Part shown: piece by piece, positions 35,238 to 45,241 of the stretch
Numbering within the stretch: position 1 is the stretch's first letter
How the letters are laid out: each line of letters opens with the position of its first letter
Assembly (NCBI GenBank): GCA_026398735.1
Contig: JAPLSH010000009.1
Coordinates: forward strand, 62,001-126,000
DNA: 64,000 bases
DNA from: Pseudomonadota bacterium
GTDB taxonomy: Bacteria; Pseudomonadota; Gammaproteobacteria; Steroidobacterales; Steroidobacteraceae
Direction: 5' to 3'
Notes under the pieces: model-generated
Seen by the model: the letters and a program-made list of their open reading frames with translations, nothing else
Databases searched by the model: none
Told to the model about the DNA's origin: nothing
Made by a program: the position numbers and the translations under genes

Positions 35238-36416
35238 TTACTGGACTGCGCGGTCCTCAAGGACCGCAACCGCCGGCAGCTTCTTACCCTCGACGAACTC
35301 GAGGAAAGCGCCACCACCCGTGGAAATGTAGGAGATGCCGTCTTCGACACCGTATTTTTCGATGGCTGCCAGCGTGTCGCCGCCGCCGGCAAGCGAGAAC
35401 GCCTTGCTGCTGGCGATGGCACTGGCAATGGCGCGCGTGCCTTCGCCGAACTGGTCGAACTCGAATACGCCGACCGGACCGTTCCACAACACCGTACCGG
35501 CTTCGCTGATGATGCGCGCCAGACGTTCTGCGGTGTCGGGTCCAATGTCGAGGATCAGATCATCTGCGGCGACATCATTGACGCCGCGCACATCAGCATG
35601 CGCCGTGGCCGCAAACTCTTTGGCAGTGACCACATCGGTGGGCAACGGAATATCAGCACCACGCTCGTGCGCGCGCGACAACAGACGACGGCAAGTCTCT
35701 AGTTGATCCACTTCGCACAGCGACTTGCCGACCGCCACACCGGTAGCAGCCAGGAACGTGTTGGCAATGCCGCCCCCGACAATCAGCCGATCGACCTTCT
35801 CGAGCAAGGCTTCGAGGATGGTGAGTTTGGTGCTGACCTTGGAGCCGGCGACGATGGCCACTAGCGGACGCTTGGGGCTCAGCAGCGCGCGCTCAAGTGC
35901 CTCAAGCTCACCCATGAGCAGCGGACCGGCAGCGGCCACCGGCGCATAACGGGCCACACCGTGGGTGCTGGCCTCGGCGCGATGCGCCGTGCCAAACGCA
36001 TCCATGACAAACACATCACACAGCGCAGCCATGCGCCGCGACAAGCTCTCGTCGTCTTTTTTCTCGCCCTTGTTGAAGCGCACGTTTTCGCACAACACCA
36101 CTTGGCCTGGCTCTACCTCGACGCCATCGAGCCAATGCTTGAGCAGCGGCACGCTGCGGCCCAACAGGGCCGACAGTCGCGCTGCAACCGGTGCCAGCGA
36201 CAACGCCGGATCGAAGTTGCCTTCGGTGGGTCGACCCAGATGCGAGAGCAGAATGACGCGCGCGCCTTTGTCCAAGGCCAAACGGATGGTCGGCAATGCC
36301 GCGCGGATACGCGCATCGCTGACCACCTCGCCGCCCTGAATGGGGACGTTGAGGTCCTCACGGATCATCACGCGCTTGCCCGACAAGTCGAGCTGCGCCA
36401 TCTGCAACACGGTCAT
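35238..36416 (-). CDS. pgk: Phosphoglycerate kinase
   Basis: Transfers phosphate between 1,3-bisphosphoglycerate and ADP. The 392-residue product shows [62 protein letters not shown] and the C-terminal [13 protein letters not shown] and [17 protein letters not shown]. It begins one base after the gap stop, so the two are cotranscribed. Nothing is odd. Confidence 0.97.
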   Translation of the reverse strand: MTVLQMAQLDLSGKRVMIREDLNVPIQGGEVVSDARIRAALPTIRLALDKGARVILLSHLGRPTEGNFDPALSLAPVAARLSALLGRSVPLLKHWLDGVEVEPGQVVLCENVRFNKGEKKDDESLSRRMAALCDVFVMDAFGTAHRAEASTHGVARYAPVAAAGPLLMGELEALERALLSPKRPLVAIVAGSKVSTKLTILEALLEKVDRLIVGGGIANTFLAATGVAVGKSLCEVDQLETCRRLLSRAHERGADIPLPTDVVTAKEFAATAHADVRGVNDVAADDLILDIGPDTAERLARIISEAGTVLWNGPVGVFEFDQFGEGTRAIASAIASSKAFSLAGGGDTLAAIEKYGVEDGISYISTGGGAFLEFVEGKKLPAVAVLEDRAVQ

Positions 36417-36417
36417 C

Positions 36418-37431
36418 TCAGCGGGCCTTTGACCAAGCCATCGCCGTGTCGAGCATGCGGTTGGAGAAGCCCCACTCGTTGTCGTACCACGAGCAGACCT
36501 TGACGATAGTGCCGTCGATCACCTTGGTGAGCGTAGCGTCATAGGTCGATGAGGCAGGGTCGTGGTTGTAATCGATCGACACCAGCGGTGCATTGGTGCA
36601 AGCCAGCACGCCCTTGAGCGGACCGGCAGCAGCAGCCTTGACCAATGCAGTGATCTCATCTGCAGTGGTCTCACGGTTGGCCGTGAAGGTGAGGTCGACC
36701 ATGGACACGTTGATGGTCGGCACGCGAATCGCAAAGCCATCGAGCTTGCCCTTGAGCTGCGGCAGCACCAGACCCACGGCAGCGGCAGCGCCGGTCTTGG
36801 TGGGGATCATCGACATCGTGGCCGAGCGCGCACGGCGCAAGTCCTCGTGATAGACGTCGGTGAGCACCTGATCGTTGGTATAGGCGTGGATGGTGGTCAT
36901 CAAGCCATGCTTGATGCCGATGGCGTCATGCAGCACCTTGGCCAACGGAGCCAGGCAATTGGTGGTGCAGGACGCGTTGGACACCACGGTGTGGGCCGAC
37001 GACAGCACGTCGTGATTCACACCATAGACAACAGTGGCATCCACATCAGAACCGCCCGGCGCCGAGATGAGCACCTTTTTGGCGCCGCCGGCCAGATGGG
37101 CTGACGCCTTGGCCTTGCTGGTGAAGATACCGGTGCACTCGAACACGATGTCGACGCCCAGCTCGCCCCACGGCAGCTTGGACGGATCGCGCTGCGATAG
37201 CACGCGGATGCGGTCACCGTTGATGACCATAGAGTCGCCGTCCACCGACACGTCGGCATTGAAGCGGCCATGAGCCGTGTCGTAGCGCGTGAGGTGGGCA
37301 TTGACGTTGGCGTCGCCCAAGTCGTTGATGGCGACCACCTGAATGTCGCCGGTACGACCCGACTCATACAACGCGCGCAGGATGTTGCGGCCGATGCGGC
37401 CGTACCCGTTGATGCCAACCTTGATCGACAT
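36418..37431 (-). CDS. gap: Glyceraldehyde-3-phosphate dehydrogenase
   Basis: NAD-linked glycolytic enzyme. The 337-residue product has the Rossmann start [19 protein letters not shown] (the Asp favours NAD over NADP) and the catalytic C155 in [14 protein letters not shown]-terminal [14 protein letters not shown] is standard. It lies 17 bp after tkt and 1 bp before pgk. Confidence 0.97.
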   Translation of the reverse strand: MSIKVGINGYGRIGRNILRALYESGRTGDIQVVAINDLGDANVNAHLTRYDTAHGRFNADVSVDGDSMVINGDRIRVLSQRDPSKLPWGELGVDIVFECTGIFTSKAKASAHLAGGAKKVLISAPGGSDVDATVVYGVNHDVLSSAHTVVSNASCTTNCLAPLAKVLHDAIGIKHGLMTTIHAYTNDQVLTDVYHEDLRRARSATMSMIPTKTGAAAAVGLVLPQLKGKLDGFAIRVPTINVSMVDLTFTANRETTADEITALVKAAAAGPLKGVLACTNAPLVSIDYNHDPASSTYDATLTKVIDGTIVKVCSWYDNEWGFSNRMLDTAMAWSKAR

Positions 37432-37448
37432 GAAATGAAACCTCGCTG

Positions 37449-39449
37449 TCAGTGACTCAGCAATTCTACGATTGTTCGCTGCAGATGTTCGGTTGTGAGA
37501 CCGAAATGACGGAACAAGTCCGCCGCCTTACCCGAGGCGCCGAACTGATCCAAACCCAGAACCCGGCCGCCAGTGCCCACAAAACGCCACCACAGGCCGG
37601 TGCTACCGGCCTCAATAGCCACGCGGCGGGTGACGGCTGACGGCAGCACAGACTCGCGCCAGGCTGCGTCCTGACGGTCGAAGGCCTCTATGCAGGGCAG
37701 AGAGACCACGCGCACCCGGCGACCTGTGGCGGCCACAGCAGCGGCGGCGTCGACGGCCAAGGCCACTTCAGAGCCGGTGGCCATCACAATCAGTTCGGGC
37801 GTGCCGTCGCAATCGACCAGCACATAGCCACCGCGCGCCATGGCAGCCTGCTGCGCCGGCGTACGCGGCTGCTGCGGCAAGGCCTGACGGGTCAGCACCA
37901 GCGTGCTGGGGCCGTCCTTGCGCTCGATAGCAGACACCCAAGCAGCAGCGGTTTCCGCCGCATCGCAAGGACGCCACACATCGAGATTGGGCATCAGGCG
38001 CAGGCTCGACACATGCTCGACCGGCTGGTGGGTGGGGCCATCCTCACCCAGACCGATGGAATCGTGGGTATAGACCAGCACCACTGGCTGGCGCATCAGC
38101 GCCGCCAGGCGCACCGCATTGCGTGCGTAGTCCGAGAACACCAGGAAGGTGCCGGCATAGGGGTGAAAGCCACCATGCAGCGCCAAGCCATTCATCATGG
38201 CCGTCATGGCGAACTCGCGCACTCCGTAGTTGATGTAGTTGCCGCTGGCGTCATCGGCGGTGACCGCGCGTGAATCCTTGCGGAAGGTGTTGTTGGAACC
38301 GGTCAGGTCGGCTGAACCGCCGACCAGCTCACCCAGATGCGGACCAAGTGCATCCAGCGCCAGCTGCGACGACTGGCGCGTGGCCTGCGGCGCGGTCTGC
38401 GCGGCGACCTTTTGACCAAGAGTCGACAGCACTGCGGGCCAGTCGGCCGGCAAGGCGCCCGACAGACGACGGGTCAGCTCGGCAGCCAGCTCGGGATGAG
38501 CCGCAGCATAGCGATCGAACAGACCCTGCCAGATCTGCTGCGCCGCGGCACCGGCCGTACGCTGATCCCAAGCGGCACGGATGTCGACCGGGATCTCGAA
38601 GGGAGGATGGTTCCAGCCGATGTGCTTGCGGGTGGCCTCGACCTCGGCGGCGCCCAGCGGCTCGCCGTGGGTCTTGTTGCTGCCGGCCTTGTTGGGCGAG
38701 CCCGAACCAATGACCGTACGGCAGCAGATCAGCACCGGCTGAGCATCCTGCGCTGTGGCCGTGGCGATGGCTGCTGCGATGGCAGCAGCATCGTGACCAT
38801 TCACCGCACGGATAACCTTCCAGCCATAGGCCTCAAAGCGTGCCGGCGTGTCGTCGGCGCACCAGCCCTTGACGTTACCGTCGATAGTGATGCCGTTGTC
38901 ATCAAAGAACGCGACCAGCTTGCCCAGTTTGAGCGTCCCGGCCAGCGAGCAGGCCTCGTGCGAGATGCCTTCCATGAGGCAGCCGTCGCCCAGAAACACC
39001 CAAGTGCGATGGTCGATCACCGGCAGGCCCGGACGGTTGAACTGTGCCGCCAGCAGCTTCTCGGCCAGTGCCATGCCCACCGCCGTGGCAATGCCCTGAC
39101 CCAACGGCCCGGTGGTGGTCTCGATGCCCAGATGCAGATCACGCTCGGGATGGCCGGCAGTGTGCGAACCGAGCTGGCGGAAAGCCTTGATGTCATCGAT
39201 AGACAGCGGGTAGCCGCTCAAATGCAGTACCGAATACAGCAGCATGGAAGCATGGCCGTTGGACAGCACGAAACGGTCGCGGTTGGCCCAGGCCGGGTCG
39301 GACGGGTTGTGGCGCATCACACTGCGCCACAGCACCTCGGCGATGTCGGCCATCCCCATCGGCGCGCCGGGGTGGCCGGAGTTGGCCAACTGGACGGCGT
39401 CCATCGACAGGGCTCGGATGGCGTTGGCAAGGTCGGTACGGCTGGGCAT
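37449..39449 (-). CDS. tkt: Transketolase
   Basis: Thiamine-diphosphate enzyme of the pentose-phosphate pathway. The ATG at 39449 gives 666 residues, the family length; the open frame continues upstream by chance. Motifs are [20 protein letters not shown], the TPP motif from [13 protein letters not shown] to [44 protein letters not shown] and [18 protein letters not shown]. It leads the tkt-gap-pgk-pyk operon. No fba is seen after pyk, although it follows in many relatives. Confidence 0.96.
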   Translation of the reverse strand: MPSRTDLANAIRALSMDAVQLANSGHPGAPMGMADIAEVLWRSVMRHNPSDPAWANRDRFVLSNGHASMLLYSVLHLSGYPLSIDDIKAFRQLGSHTAGHPERDLHLGIETTTGPLGQGIATAVGMALAEKLLAAQFNRPGLPVIDHRTWVFLGDGCLMEGISHEACSLAGTLKLGKLVAFFDDNGITIDGNVKGWCADDTPARFEAYGWKVIRAVNGHDAAAIAAAIATATAQDAQPVLICCRTVIGSGSPNKAGSNKTHGEPLGAAEVEATRKHIGWNHPPFEIPVDIRAAWDQRTAGAAAQQIWQGLFDRYAAAHPELAAELTRRLSGALPADWPAVLSTLGQKVAAQTAPQATRQSSQLALDALGPHLGELVGGSADLTGSNNTFRKDSRAVTADDASGNYINYGVREFAMTAMMNGLALHGGFHPYAGTFLVFSDYARNAVRLAALMRQPVVLVYTHDSIGLGEDGPTHQPVEHVSSLRLMPNLDVWRPCDAAETAAAWVSAIERKDGPSTLVLTRQALPQQPRTPAQQAAMARGGYVLVDCDGTPELIVMATGSEVALAVDAAAAVAATGRRVRVVSLPCIEAFDRQDAAWRESVLPSAVTRRVAIEAGSTGLWWRFVGTGGRVLGLDQFGASGKAADLFRHFGLTTEHLQRTIVELLSH

Positions 39450-39545
39450 GAGACTCTCGAGCGAGGGGGGAATTAGCCGGGCATTTTCTGCCCTGCGACG
39501 CGCTACCGCAAATCGGCGTTTCAGACGCGCTGCGGGCGCGGCATC

Positions 39546-40334
39546 ATGGCAGCCCAACCTGCCGCCGTCCTCGCCATGACCCACCGCCCTATCCGCTTGG
39601 TCCAGTTCACCGACACCCACCTGCTGGGCAGCCCGGACGGCCGCGTGCGCGATATGGACACCGCCGCCAGTTTGCAGGCGGTTCTGGCCGCTGCGGCGAC
39701 CGATATCGCGGCCGCCGATGCGCTGCTGCTGACCGGTGATCTGGTTCAAGACGACCCCACCGGCTATGCGCGCATCCGTGCCCTGACCGGCACTCTGGGC
39801 AAGCCGGTGTTGTGCGTGCCGGGCAACCATGACGATGCCCCGGCTCTGCGGGCGGCGCTGTCGCAGCCCCCTTTTCAAAGCGCCGGGCTGCTCGACTTGG
39901 CCGGCTGGCGCATCATGCTGCTCGACAGCAGCCTGCCGTACCGTACCGAGGGCGCGCTAAGTACCACTGCTCTGCAGACACTCGAGGCAGCCCTGACCAG
40001 CGCCAGCGAGCGTCATGTACTGGTAGTGCTGCACCATCCGCCAGTGCCCCTGGGCAGCCGTTGGATCGATGAGCTAGGCGTCACCAACGCGGCATCCCTA
40101 TGGCAGGTGCTGGATCGCCACAACAGCGTTCGCGGCGTAGTGTTTGGCCATGTGCATCAGGCCTTTGATGCCCTGCAAGGCAAGGTGCGGCTGCTGGGCA
40201 CTCCCTCCACCTGCTTTCAATTCCTGGCTGGCAGTGATGAGTTTGAGATTGATCCGGCACCGCCGGCCTGGCGCTGCTTGACGCTGCACCCGGACGGCAG
40301 CATCACCACTCAAGTACACAGGTTGAACCACTGA
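39546..40334 (+). CDS. CpdA-like calcineurin-type phosphodiesterase (cAMP phosphodiesterase family)
   Basis: A 262-residue metallophosphoesterase with the full metal set: FTDTHLLG (D-x-H), [27 protein letters not shown] and GHVHQAFDA. The arrangement and length match CpdA, which hydrolyses 3',5'-cAMP. The start could be 39546 (MAAQPAA) or 39576 (MTHRPIR); neither has a clear ribosome site, and the shorter form lacks only ten non-conserved residues. Its stop overlaps the next ATG by one base (TGATG). Confidence 0.85.
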   Translation: MAAQPAAVLAMTHRPIRLVQFTDTHLLGSPDGRVRDMDTAASLQAVLAAAATDIAAADALLLTGDLVQDDPTGYARIRALTGTLGKPVLCVPGNHDDAPALRAALSQPPFQSAGLLDLAGWRIMLLDSSLPYRTEGALSTTALQTLEAALTSASERHVLVVLHHPPVPLGSRWIDELGVTNAASLWQVLDRHNSVRGVVFGHVHQAFDALQGKVRLLGTPSTCFQFLAGSDEFEIDPAPPAWRCLTLHPDGSITTQVHRLNH

Positions 40335-41206
40335 TGCGTGCTATCTCTGCCTTTGTCGCCTTGTTTGCCGCAGCACTTGGATTGGTAGCCGCCGCCACTC
40401 CAACCGTATGGGGTTGGCTCAGTGGATTCATGAACGTGCCCTTTCATCGAGTGGGCAATCGGCTGGCCATGCTCGGTCTGGCATTGGGCCTCTACGTGGT
40501 GGCGCGCTGGCTGCGCGTCAACAACCGCCGCGACATGGGCTTTGACCTGCCACGCCGGCAGTTCATCTATGAAATGGCGCGCGGCGTGCTGCTGGGTGTG
40601 GCATTCATGCTGCCGCTGTCGCTGCTGCTGCTGGCAACGGGCCTGCGTGAACTCGATGGCCCCTTACAAGCCGGCCTACTACTGCGCGGCCTGCTGGCCG
40701 CACTGGGCAGCGGGCTTACCGTGGCCTTGATCGAAGAGAGCTTCATGCGCGGCGCCATGCAATCGGCCATCACGCGTGAAGCAGGCTTGGTGGTGGCAAT
40801 CGTAGTCAGCGCGCTGTTCTATGCCGCAGTGCACTTCTTCGCCCGCTTCACCATCGAGGCAGCAGACGTGGGGCCGGGCAGCGGTATCGATTTGGTTGCC
40901 GGCTCGCTGCGGGCTTTTGCTCAGCCCATGCAGATGATTGATGCGTTCCTGTGTCTGGCCGGTGTTGGCGTGTTGCTGTCGGTGATTCGCCATCGCACCG
41001 GCAACATCGCTGCCGCCATGGGCCTGCATGCCGGTTGGGTGATGGTGATGCTGGTGCTGGTGCGCGCCACGCATGTGGTGCCCGATGCCCCAGGCCACTG
41101 GCTGCTGAGCCAACACGACGGCTTTGTGGGCTGGCTGGTGCTGGGCTGGACGCTGCTGACAGCGCCGCTAATGCTGCGCGCCTGGCCTAAGCACAAAGCG
41201 TACTGA
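40334..41206 (+). CDS. CPBP-family intramembrane metalloprotease
   Basis: A 290-residue membrane protein with about eight spans. The Abi/CPBP catalytic motifs are complete: E134-E135-x3-R139 (IEESFMRGAM), H167 (FYAAVHFF) and H232 (MGLHAGWV). It is coupled to the CpdA-like gene by a 1-base overlap. CPBP proteases act on membrane substrates in envelope stress, prenylated-protein-like processing or peptide immunity; the substrate here is unknown. Confidence 0.85.
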   Translation: MRAISAFVALFAAALGLVAAATPTVWGWLSGFMNVPFHRVGNRLAMLGLALGLYVVARWLRVNNRRDMGFDLPRRQFIYEMARGVLLGVAFMLPLSLLLLATGLRELDGPLQAGLLLRGLLAALGSGLTVALIEESFMRGAMQSAITREAGLVVAIVVSALFYAAVHFFARFTIEAADVGPGSGIDLVAGSLRAFAQPMQMIDAFLCLAGVGVLLSVIRHRTGNIAAAMGLHAGWVMVMLVLVRATHVVPDAPGHWLLSQHDGFVGWLVLGWTLLTAPLMLRAWPKHKAY

Positions 41207-41209
41207 GGC

Positions 41210-41851
41210 TCACCCGTCGCGCGGCTGCGGCTCATCCGAGCCGTATTCTTCATCCTCGTCGTCGTCACTCATGGCTTGGGATAACCAGGCATCCAGCGGA
41301 TCCAGACGCAGCACCGGGTCATCGATGGCCAGTAGCTGCTGTCGCGCCAGACCTTGCAAGGGCAGCACTTCGGCCATGCGACAGCCCACCCAGTCCGCAT
41401 CATCCCAATCACTGTCCTGCGGCGTGTACAAGCCGCCCAGCTCTGGCAGCACGCGACGCAACAGCGGCACAAAGTGCGCATATTCAGGCGGCAACGGCAC
41501 CGTCGGTGCCTGCGGCAGCATGCGGACCGTACCCAAGTTGAGCCCATCGGCCTGACGTTCGGTGGAGAGCACCTCAAAGCGCTGCCCGCCCTGACAGGTA
41601 ATGCCAAGCAGTCCATCAGGCAGCGGATTGAAATCGATGATGCGCGCTAGCGTGCCGATCCGATGCAGCGTGGCAGTGCCATCACTGGCAGCTGCGGTAT
41701 GCACTTGCACCACGCCAAACGGTGCATCTTCACGCAGACACCGACGCACCATGTCGGTATAGCGCGTCTCGAAAATGCGCAGTGGCAGCGGACCGCGTGG
41801 AAACAGCACAACGCCCAGCGGAAACAACGACAGCGTGCGCAACTCGCTCAT
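41210..41851 (-). CDS. LON substrate-binding-domain protein
   Basis: A 213-residue protein consisting of the N-terminal LON domain alone: LFPLGVVLFPRGPLPLRIFETRYTDMVRRCL, FGVVQV, then the helical part. It ends with an acidic tail (SDDDEDEEYGSDE). It has no AAA or protease domain, so it is not Lon protease; stand-alone LON proteins are widespread and poorly understood. It overlaps mpl by 4 bp and so likely belongs to the mpl operon. Confidence 0.88.
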   Translation of the reverse strand: MSELRTLSLFPLGVVLFPRGPLPLRIFETRYTDMVRRCLREDAPFGVVQVHTAAASDGTATLHRIGTLARIIDFNPLPDGLLGITCQGGQRFEVLSTERQADGLNLGTVRMLPQAPTVPLPPEYAHFVPLLRRVLPELGGLYTPQDSDWDDADWVGCRMAEVLPLQGLARQQLLAIDDPVLRLDPLDAWLSQAMSDDDEDEEYGSDEPQPRDG

Positions 41852-43227
41852 GTGGGTCGCTGCGCCAAGACGGCCAAGAGCCGACGGTGCAACCCTCCAA
41901 AGCCACCATTGCTCATGATCAGTACATGGTCGCCGGCACGCACACTGTCACTCAATTGCAGCAGCAGGGCGTCGAGGTCACCGACTGCCTGCGCCTTGGC
42001 GCCCAGCGATGCTGTGACTTCGGTGGCATCCCAGCCCAGATCTGCCGGCGCATACACCCACACGGCATCTGCGCCCACCAACGAAGGCGCCAATGTATGG
42101 CGATGCACACCCAGCTTCATGGTGTTGGAGCGCGGCTCCAGCACGGCCACCAGCCGACCGGTACCGATGCGTCGACGCAAGCCCTCGACAGTGGTCGCTA
42201 TTGCGGTAGGGTGATGCGCAAAATCGTCATACACATGAACGCCCGCTGCCTGACCGATGTGCTCCATGCGCCGGCGCACACCCTTGAAGCTCGACAGTGC
42301 TGCAGCAGCGGTTGCCACCGGTACGCCGACCGCATGGGCAGCGGCAATGGCCGCCAGAGCATTGTCGACATTGTGAGCGCCCAACTGCGACCACTGCACC
42401 TGAGCCACCGGCTTGCCTGACTGCAACACGGCAAAGCTGCTGTAGTCACTGCCGGGCTCTATAGCGGCGGTCCACGGCGCATCAACGCCCTGCCCTGCGC
42501 GCGCGAAGCCCTCGACCGGTGTCCAGCAGCCCATAGCGAGCGTGGCCGCCAGATTGGCATCGGTGGCATTGCAGATGATGCGGCCACTGCCGGGCACCGT
42601 GCGCACGACGTGATGCACCTGGCGCTGAATGGCAGCCAAGTCTGGATAAATATCGGCGTGATCGTATTCGAGATTGTTGAGCAGCAACGTACGTGCGCCG
42701 TAGTGAACAAACTTGGCGCGCTTATCGAAAAACGCAGTGTCGTATTCATCCGCTTCGATCACAAAGTACTGCTCGCCACCCAAGCGCGCGCTCACGTCAA
42801 AATTGCCAGGCACACCACCGATTAGAAATCCCGGTTGCAATCCGGCGTACTCAAGCACATGCGTCAGCATGCTGGAGGTGGTGGTTTTGCCATGCGTACC
42901 GGCCACTGCCAGCACGTGCCGGTTGTGCAGCACCTGCGTGGCCAGCCACTGTGGTCCGGACTGATAAGGGACGTGACTGTCGAGCAGCGCCTCGATGACG
43001 GGCATGCCACGACCCATGACATTGCCCACCACCACCACATCCGGTGCGGGCGAGAGCTGCGCTGCATCAAAGCCCTGAGTAATCTCGATGCCCAGCTGCT
43101 CCAGCTGTGTGCTCATCGGCGGATAAACGTTGCGATCCGAACCAGTCACTCGATGACCGGCTGCGCGCGCAATGGCGGCAATACCGCCCATGAAGGTGCC
43201 GCAGATGCCCAGAATGTGAACGTGCAT
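41848..43227 (-). CDS. mpl: UDP-N-acetylmuramate:L-alanyl-gamma-D-glutamyl-meso-diaminopimelate ligase
   Basis: Mpl recycles murein tripeptide by joining it to UDP-MurNAc. The 459-residue Mur ligase has the N-terminal glycine motif HILGICGTFMGGIAAIARAAGHRVTGSD, P-loop AGTHGKTTTSSML (about 109-120), EADEYDTAFFDKRAKF, NLEYDHADIY, and the C-terminal YDDFAHHPTAI and EPRSNTMKLG. The AEADEYDTAFFDKR pattern separates Mpl from MurC. It lies 11 bp after a small membrane-protein gene and overlaps the LON gene. Confidence 0.95.
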   Translation of the reverse strand: MHVHILGICGTFMGGIAAIARAAGHRVTGSDRNVYPPMSTQLEQLGIEITQGFDAAQLSPAPDVVVVGNVMGRGMPVIEALLDSHVPYQSGPQWLATQVLHNRHVLAVAGTHGKTTTSSMLTHVLEYAGLQPGFLIGGVPGNFDVSARLGGEQYFVIEADEYDTAFFDKRAKFVHYGARTLLLNNLEYDHADIYPDLAAIQRQVHHVVRTVPGSGRIICNATDANLAATLAMGCWTPVEGFARAGQGVDAPWTAAIEPGSDYSSFAVLQSGKPVAQVQWSQLGAHNVDNALAAIAAAHAVGVPVATAAAALSSFKGVRRRMEHIGQAAGVHVYDDFAHHPTAIATTVEGLRRRIGTGRLVAVLEPRSNTMKLGVHRHTLAPSLVGADAVWVYAPADLGWDATEVTASLGAKAQAVGDLDALLLQLSDSVRAGDHVLIMSNGGFGGLHRRLLAVLAQRPT

Positions 43228-43238
43228 TGCCTAGCGCC

Positions 43239-43847
43239 TTAAGTGGCAACGCCGCCGGACTGCAACAGCAGGGCCAGCAACTGGCCCAGCAGAGCCAACG
43301 CAAACACCACACCTATGCATGCAGACACGGTCCATTCAGTTGCCGAACGAATGATGCGCACGTTGACGACGATGGTCCAAATGGCCAGCGCCAGCATCAG
43401 CAGGGTGACGGGCACCTGCCAGGGTGAGTCCTGGCCGTAACTGCGATACAGCGACAAACCACTCATCAAAACAGGCGCGGCAACGGCCTGAAAACCAAAC
43501 AGGGCGGCCGCTGTTTGCGCGAACCGCTCAGGACGCCCGACAGCCCGCAGTAACAGCCGGTAACAGGTCAGCGTAAACGCACAGTCGATGAGCACTAGCA
43601 GCAGGCTGTTGTCGACATCTTTGAGCAACACGCTGCCCAATAGCAGACTCACCAGCACATAGGCAGCAACGGTGGCAGGCAGCAGCCGGGGCGACGCAGG
43701 CAGGTCTTGCGGACCTGCCTTGAGCAGCGCAATGCGGACGTACAACAAAATCGGGTGCGGGGCGTCTGCCCCGGGTGCGTCAATCACGGTATCTCGGGGG
43801 TCTGGATCGGTTGGGCTATCATGCCCTGCTTTAACGTGACAGTGCAT
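43239..43847 (-). CDS. Uncharacterised multi-span membrane protein upstream of mpl
   Basis: A 202-residue protein with about four or five hydrophobic helices and a conserved-looking opening (PILLYVRIALLKAGPQDLPASP). I do not recognise a functional family. The ATG at 43847 leaves only 20 bp to the divergent MATE gene; an in-frame GTG at 43787 would leave 80 bp and remove a non-hydrophobic leader, so the true start may be there. It sits 11 bp before mpl, which suggests an envelope role. Confidence 0.6.
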   Translation of the reverse strand: MHCHVKAGHDSPTDPDPRDTVIDAPGADAPHPILLYVRIALLKAGPQDLPASPRLLPATVAAYVLVSLLLGSVLLKDVDNSLLLVLIDCAFTLTCYRLLLRAVGRPERFAQTAAALFGFQAVAAPVLMSGLSLYRSYGQDSPWQVPVTLLMLALAIWTIVVNVRIIRSATEWTVSACIGVVFALALLGQLLALLLQSGGVAT

Positions 43848-43867
43848 CCGCAGGGCATGAATCGGGC

Positions 43868-45241
43868 ATGAAAACGGACCTGCGACTGCACGGCGGCCAC
43901 CGCCAGATTCTGGGGATGGCACTGCCCATTGCCGGCTCCCTGCTGGTTCCGCAACTCAACTTCATCACCAACAACATCTTCCTGGGTGGCCTGGGACAGC
44001 GCGAACTGGCATTAGCCGGCATCACCGGCGTTTATTACCTGCTGTTTGCCGCGCTGGGCCAAGGCCTGCACAGCGGTGTGCAGTCGTTGCTATCACGCCG
44101 TGCCGGCGAGGATCGCATCAGCAGCATCGGCACACTGTACCGTCAGGGCCTGTGGCTCTCGGCGCTGCTGGGGTTGGCCGGGGCGCTGCTTACCGTGGCA
44201 GTGGCGCCCGCGTTGTTGCGCTGGGCGATGGCAGATGCCGCCGATGCAGCAACGGCCGCGCACTTTCTGCAAATACGCATCTGGGGTTTGCCGCTGCTGT
44301 ATGCGTATCAAGCTCAGAGCGCTCTGCTGGTGGGTACCAACCGCAGCCATTTGCTGGTGATCGGTACTGCCATTGAAACACTGTGCAACATCGTGCTCGA
44401 TTACGCGCTCATCTATGGGCACTTTGGTCTGCCGGCACTGGGCTTTGACGGTGCCGCCGTGGCCAGTGTGTTGGCCGAAGGCCTGGGGTTAGTGGTGGCA
44501 GTGTCGGTCGTGCGCTGGTGTGGACTGCGCGCATGGCTGCGCCAACACGCGCAAGTCACAACGCGCCTGAGCTGGCATGGCGACGATGGTGTGGCAGCCA
44601 TCCTGCGGCAGTCGGGGCCGCTGATCCTGCAGTTCTCGGCAAGCTTGGCGGGCTGGGAATACTTCTACGTACTGGTCGAGCACCAGGGGCACTTGGCACT
44701 GGCCGTTTCTAACGCGATGCGCAATATCTTCGGCGTGGTCGGCTGTCTGAGCTGGGCGTTTGCCTCGGTGGCCAATACGATGGTCAGCAACCTTGTCGGT
44801 CAAGGTCGGCACAGTCAGGTTATGGCGCTTACGCTGCGACTAGCCAACTGGAATCTGCTGCTAAGCGGCGTGCTGTGTTTGCTGCTTAACGTGGCGCCAG
44901 AGACCATCTTGTCAGTCTATGGGCAAGGTGATGCGTTCGTTACTGCGGCCACGCCGGTGCTGCGTGTAGTGACTGTTGCGATGCTGCTGATGGCGGTGAC
45001 TGTGGTGTGGATGAACGCGGTGACAGGCACCGGCAACACGCGGGTCAATCTGTATACTGAATTGGTCGCGATCAGCGCGTACTGCATACATGTTTGGGTA
45101 GTGCTCGAAACTTGGCATCTGCCCATCGTCTGGGGCTGGGCCGGTGAATGGCTCTACTGGATCATCCTGCTGGTCCCCTCTTATTTCTACATGCGCAGCG
45201 GCCGCTGGATCAGCCGCACCGCGCCGGAATCTTCATCATGA
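43868..45241 (+). CDS. MATE-family multidrug/toxin efflux transporter
   Basis: A 457-residue protein with about 12 membrane spans in two halves. MATE features include ALPIAGSLLVPQLNFITNNIFLGGLGQRELALAGI, GLGQGLHSGVQSLLSR-type helix 2, QAQSALLVGTNRSHLLVIGTAIETLCNIVLDYALI and the repeat half with AVSNAMRNIFGVVGCLSWAFASVANTMVSNLVGQG. It should export cationic compounds by H+ or Na+ antiport. Its stop overlaps the rnd ATG (ATGA), so the two are coupled. Confidence 0.88.
   Translation: MKTDLRLHGGHRQILGMALPIAGSLLVPQLNFITNNIFLGGLGQRELALAGITGVYYLLFAALGQGLHSGVQSLLSRRAGEDRISSIGTLYRQGLWLSALLGLAGALLTVAVAPALLRWAMADAADAATAAHFLQIRIWGLPLLYAYQAQSALLVGTNRSHLLVIGTAIETLCNIVLDYALIYGHFGLPALGFDGAAVASVLAEGLGLVVAVSVVRWCGLRAWLRQHAQVTTRLSWHGDDGVAAILRQSGPLILQFSASLAGWEYFYVLVEHQGHLALAVSNAMRNIFGVVGCLSWAFASVANTMVSNLVGQGRHSQVMALTLRLANWNLLLSGVLCLLLNVAPETILSVYGQGDAFVTAATPVLRVVTVAMLLMAVTVVWMNAVTGTGNTRVNLYTELVAISAYCIHVWVVLETWHLPIVWGWAGEWLYWIILLVPSYFYMRSGRWISRTAPESSS

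Noticed and set aside
38337-39476. 379-residue plus-strand open frame
   Set aside because: It lies wholly antisense to transketolase, whose motifs are unmistakable; high GC produces long antisense frames.
41210-41851. Truncated Lon protease
   Set aside because: The protein is a complete stand-alone LON domain with its own acidic end, and no AAA or protease remnants follow.
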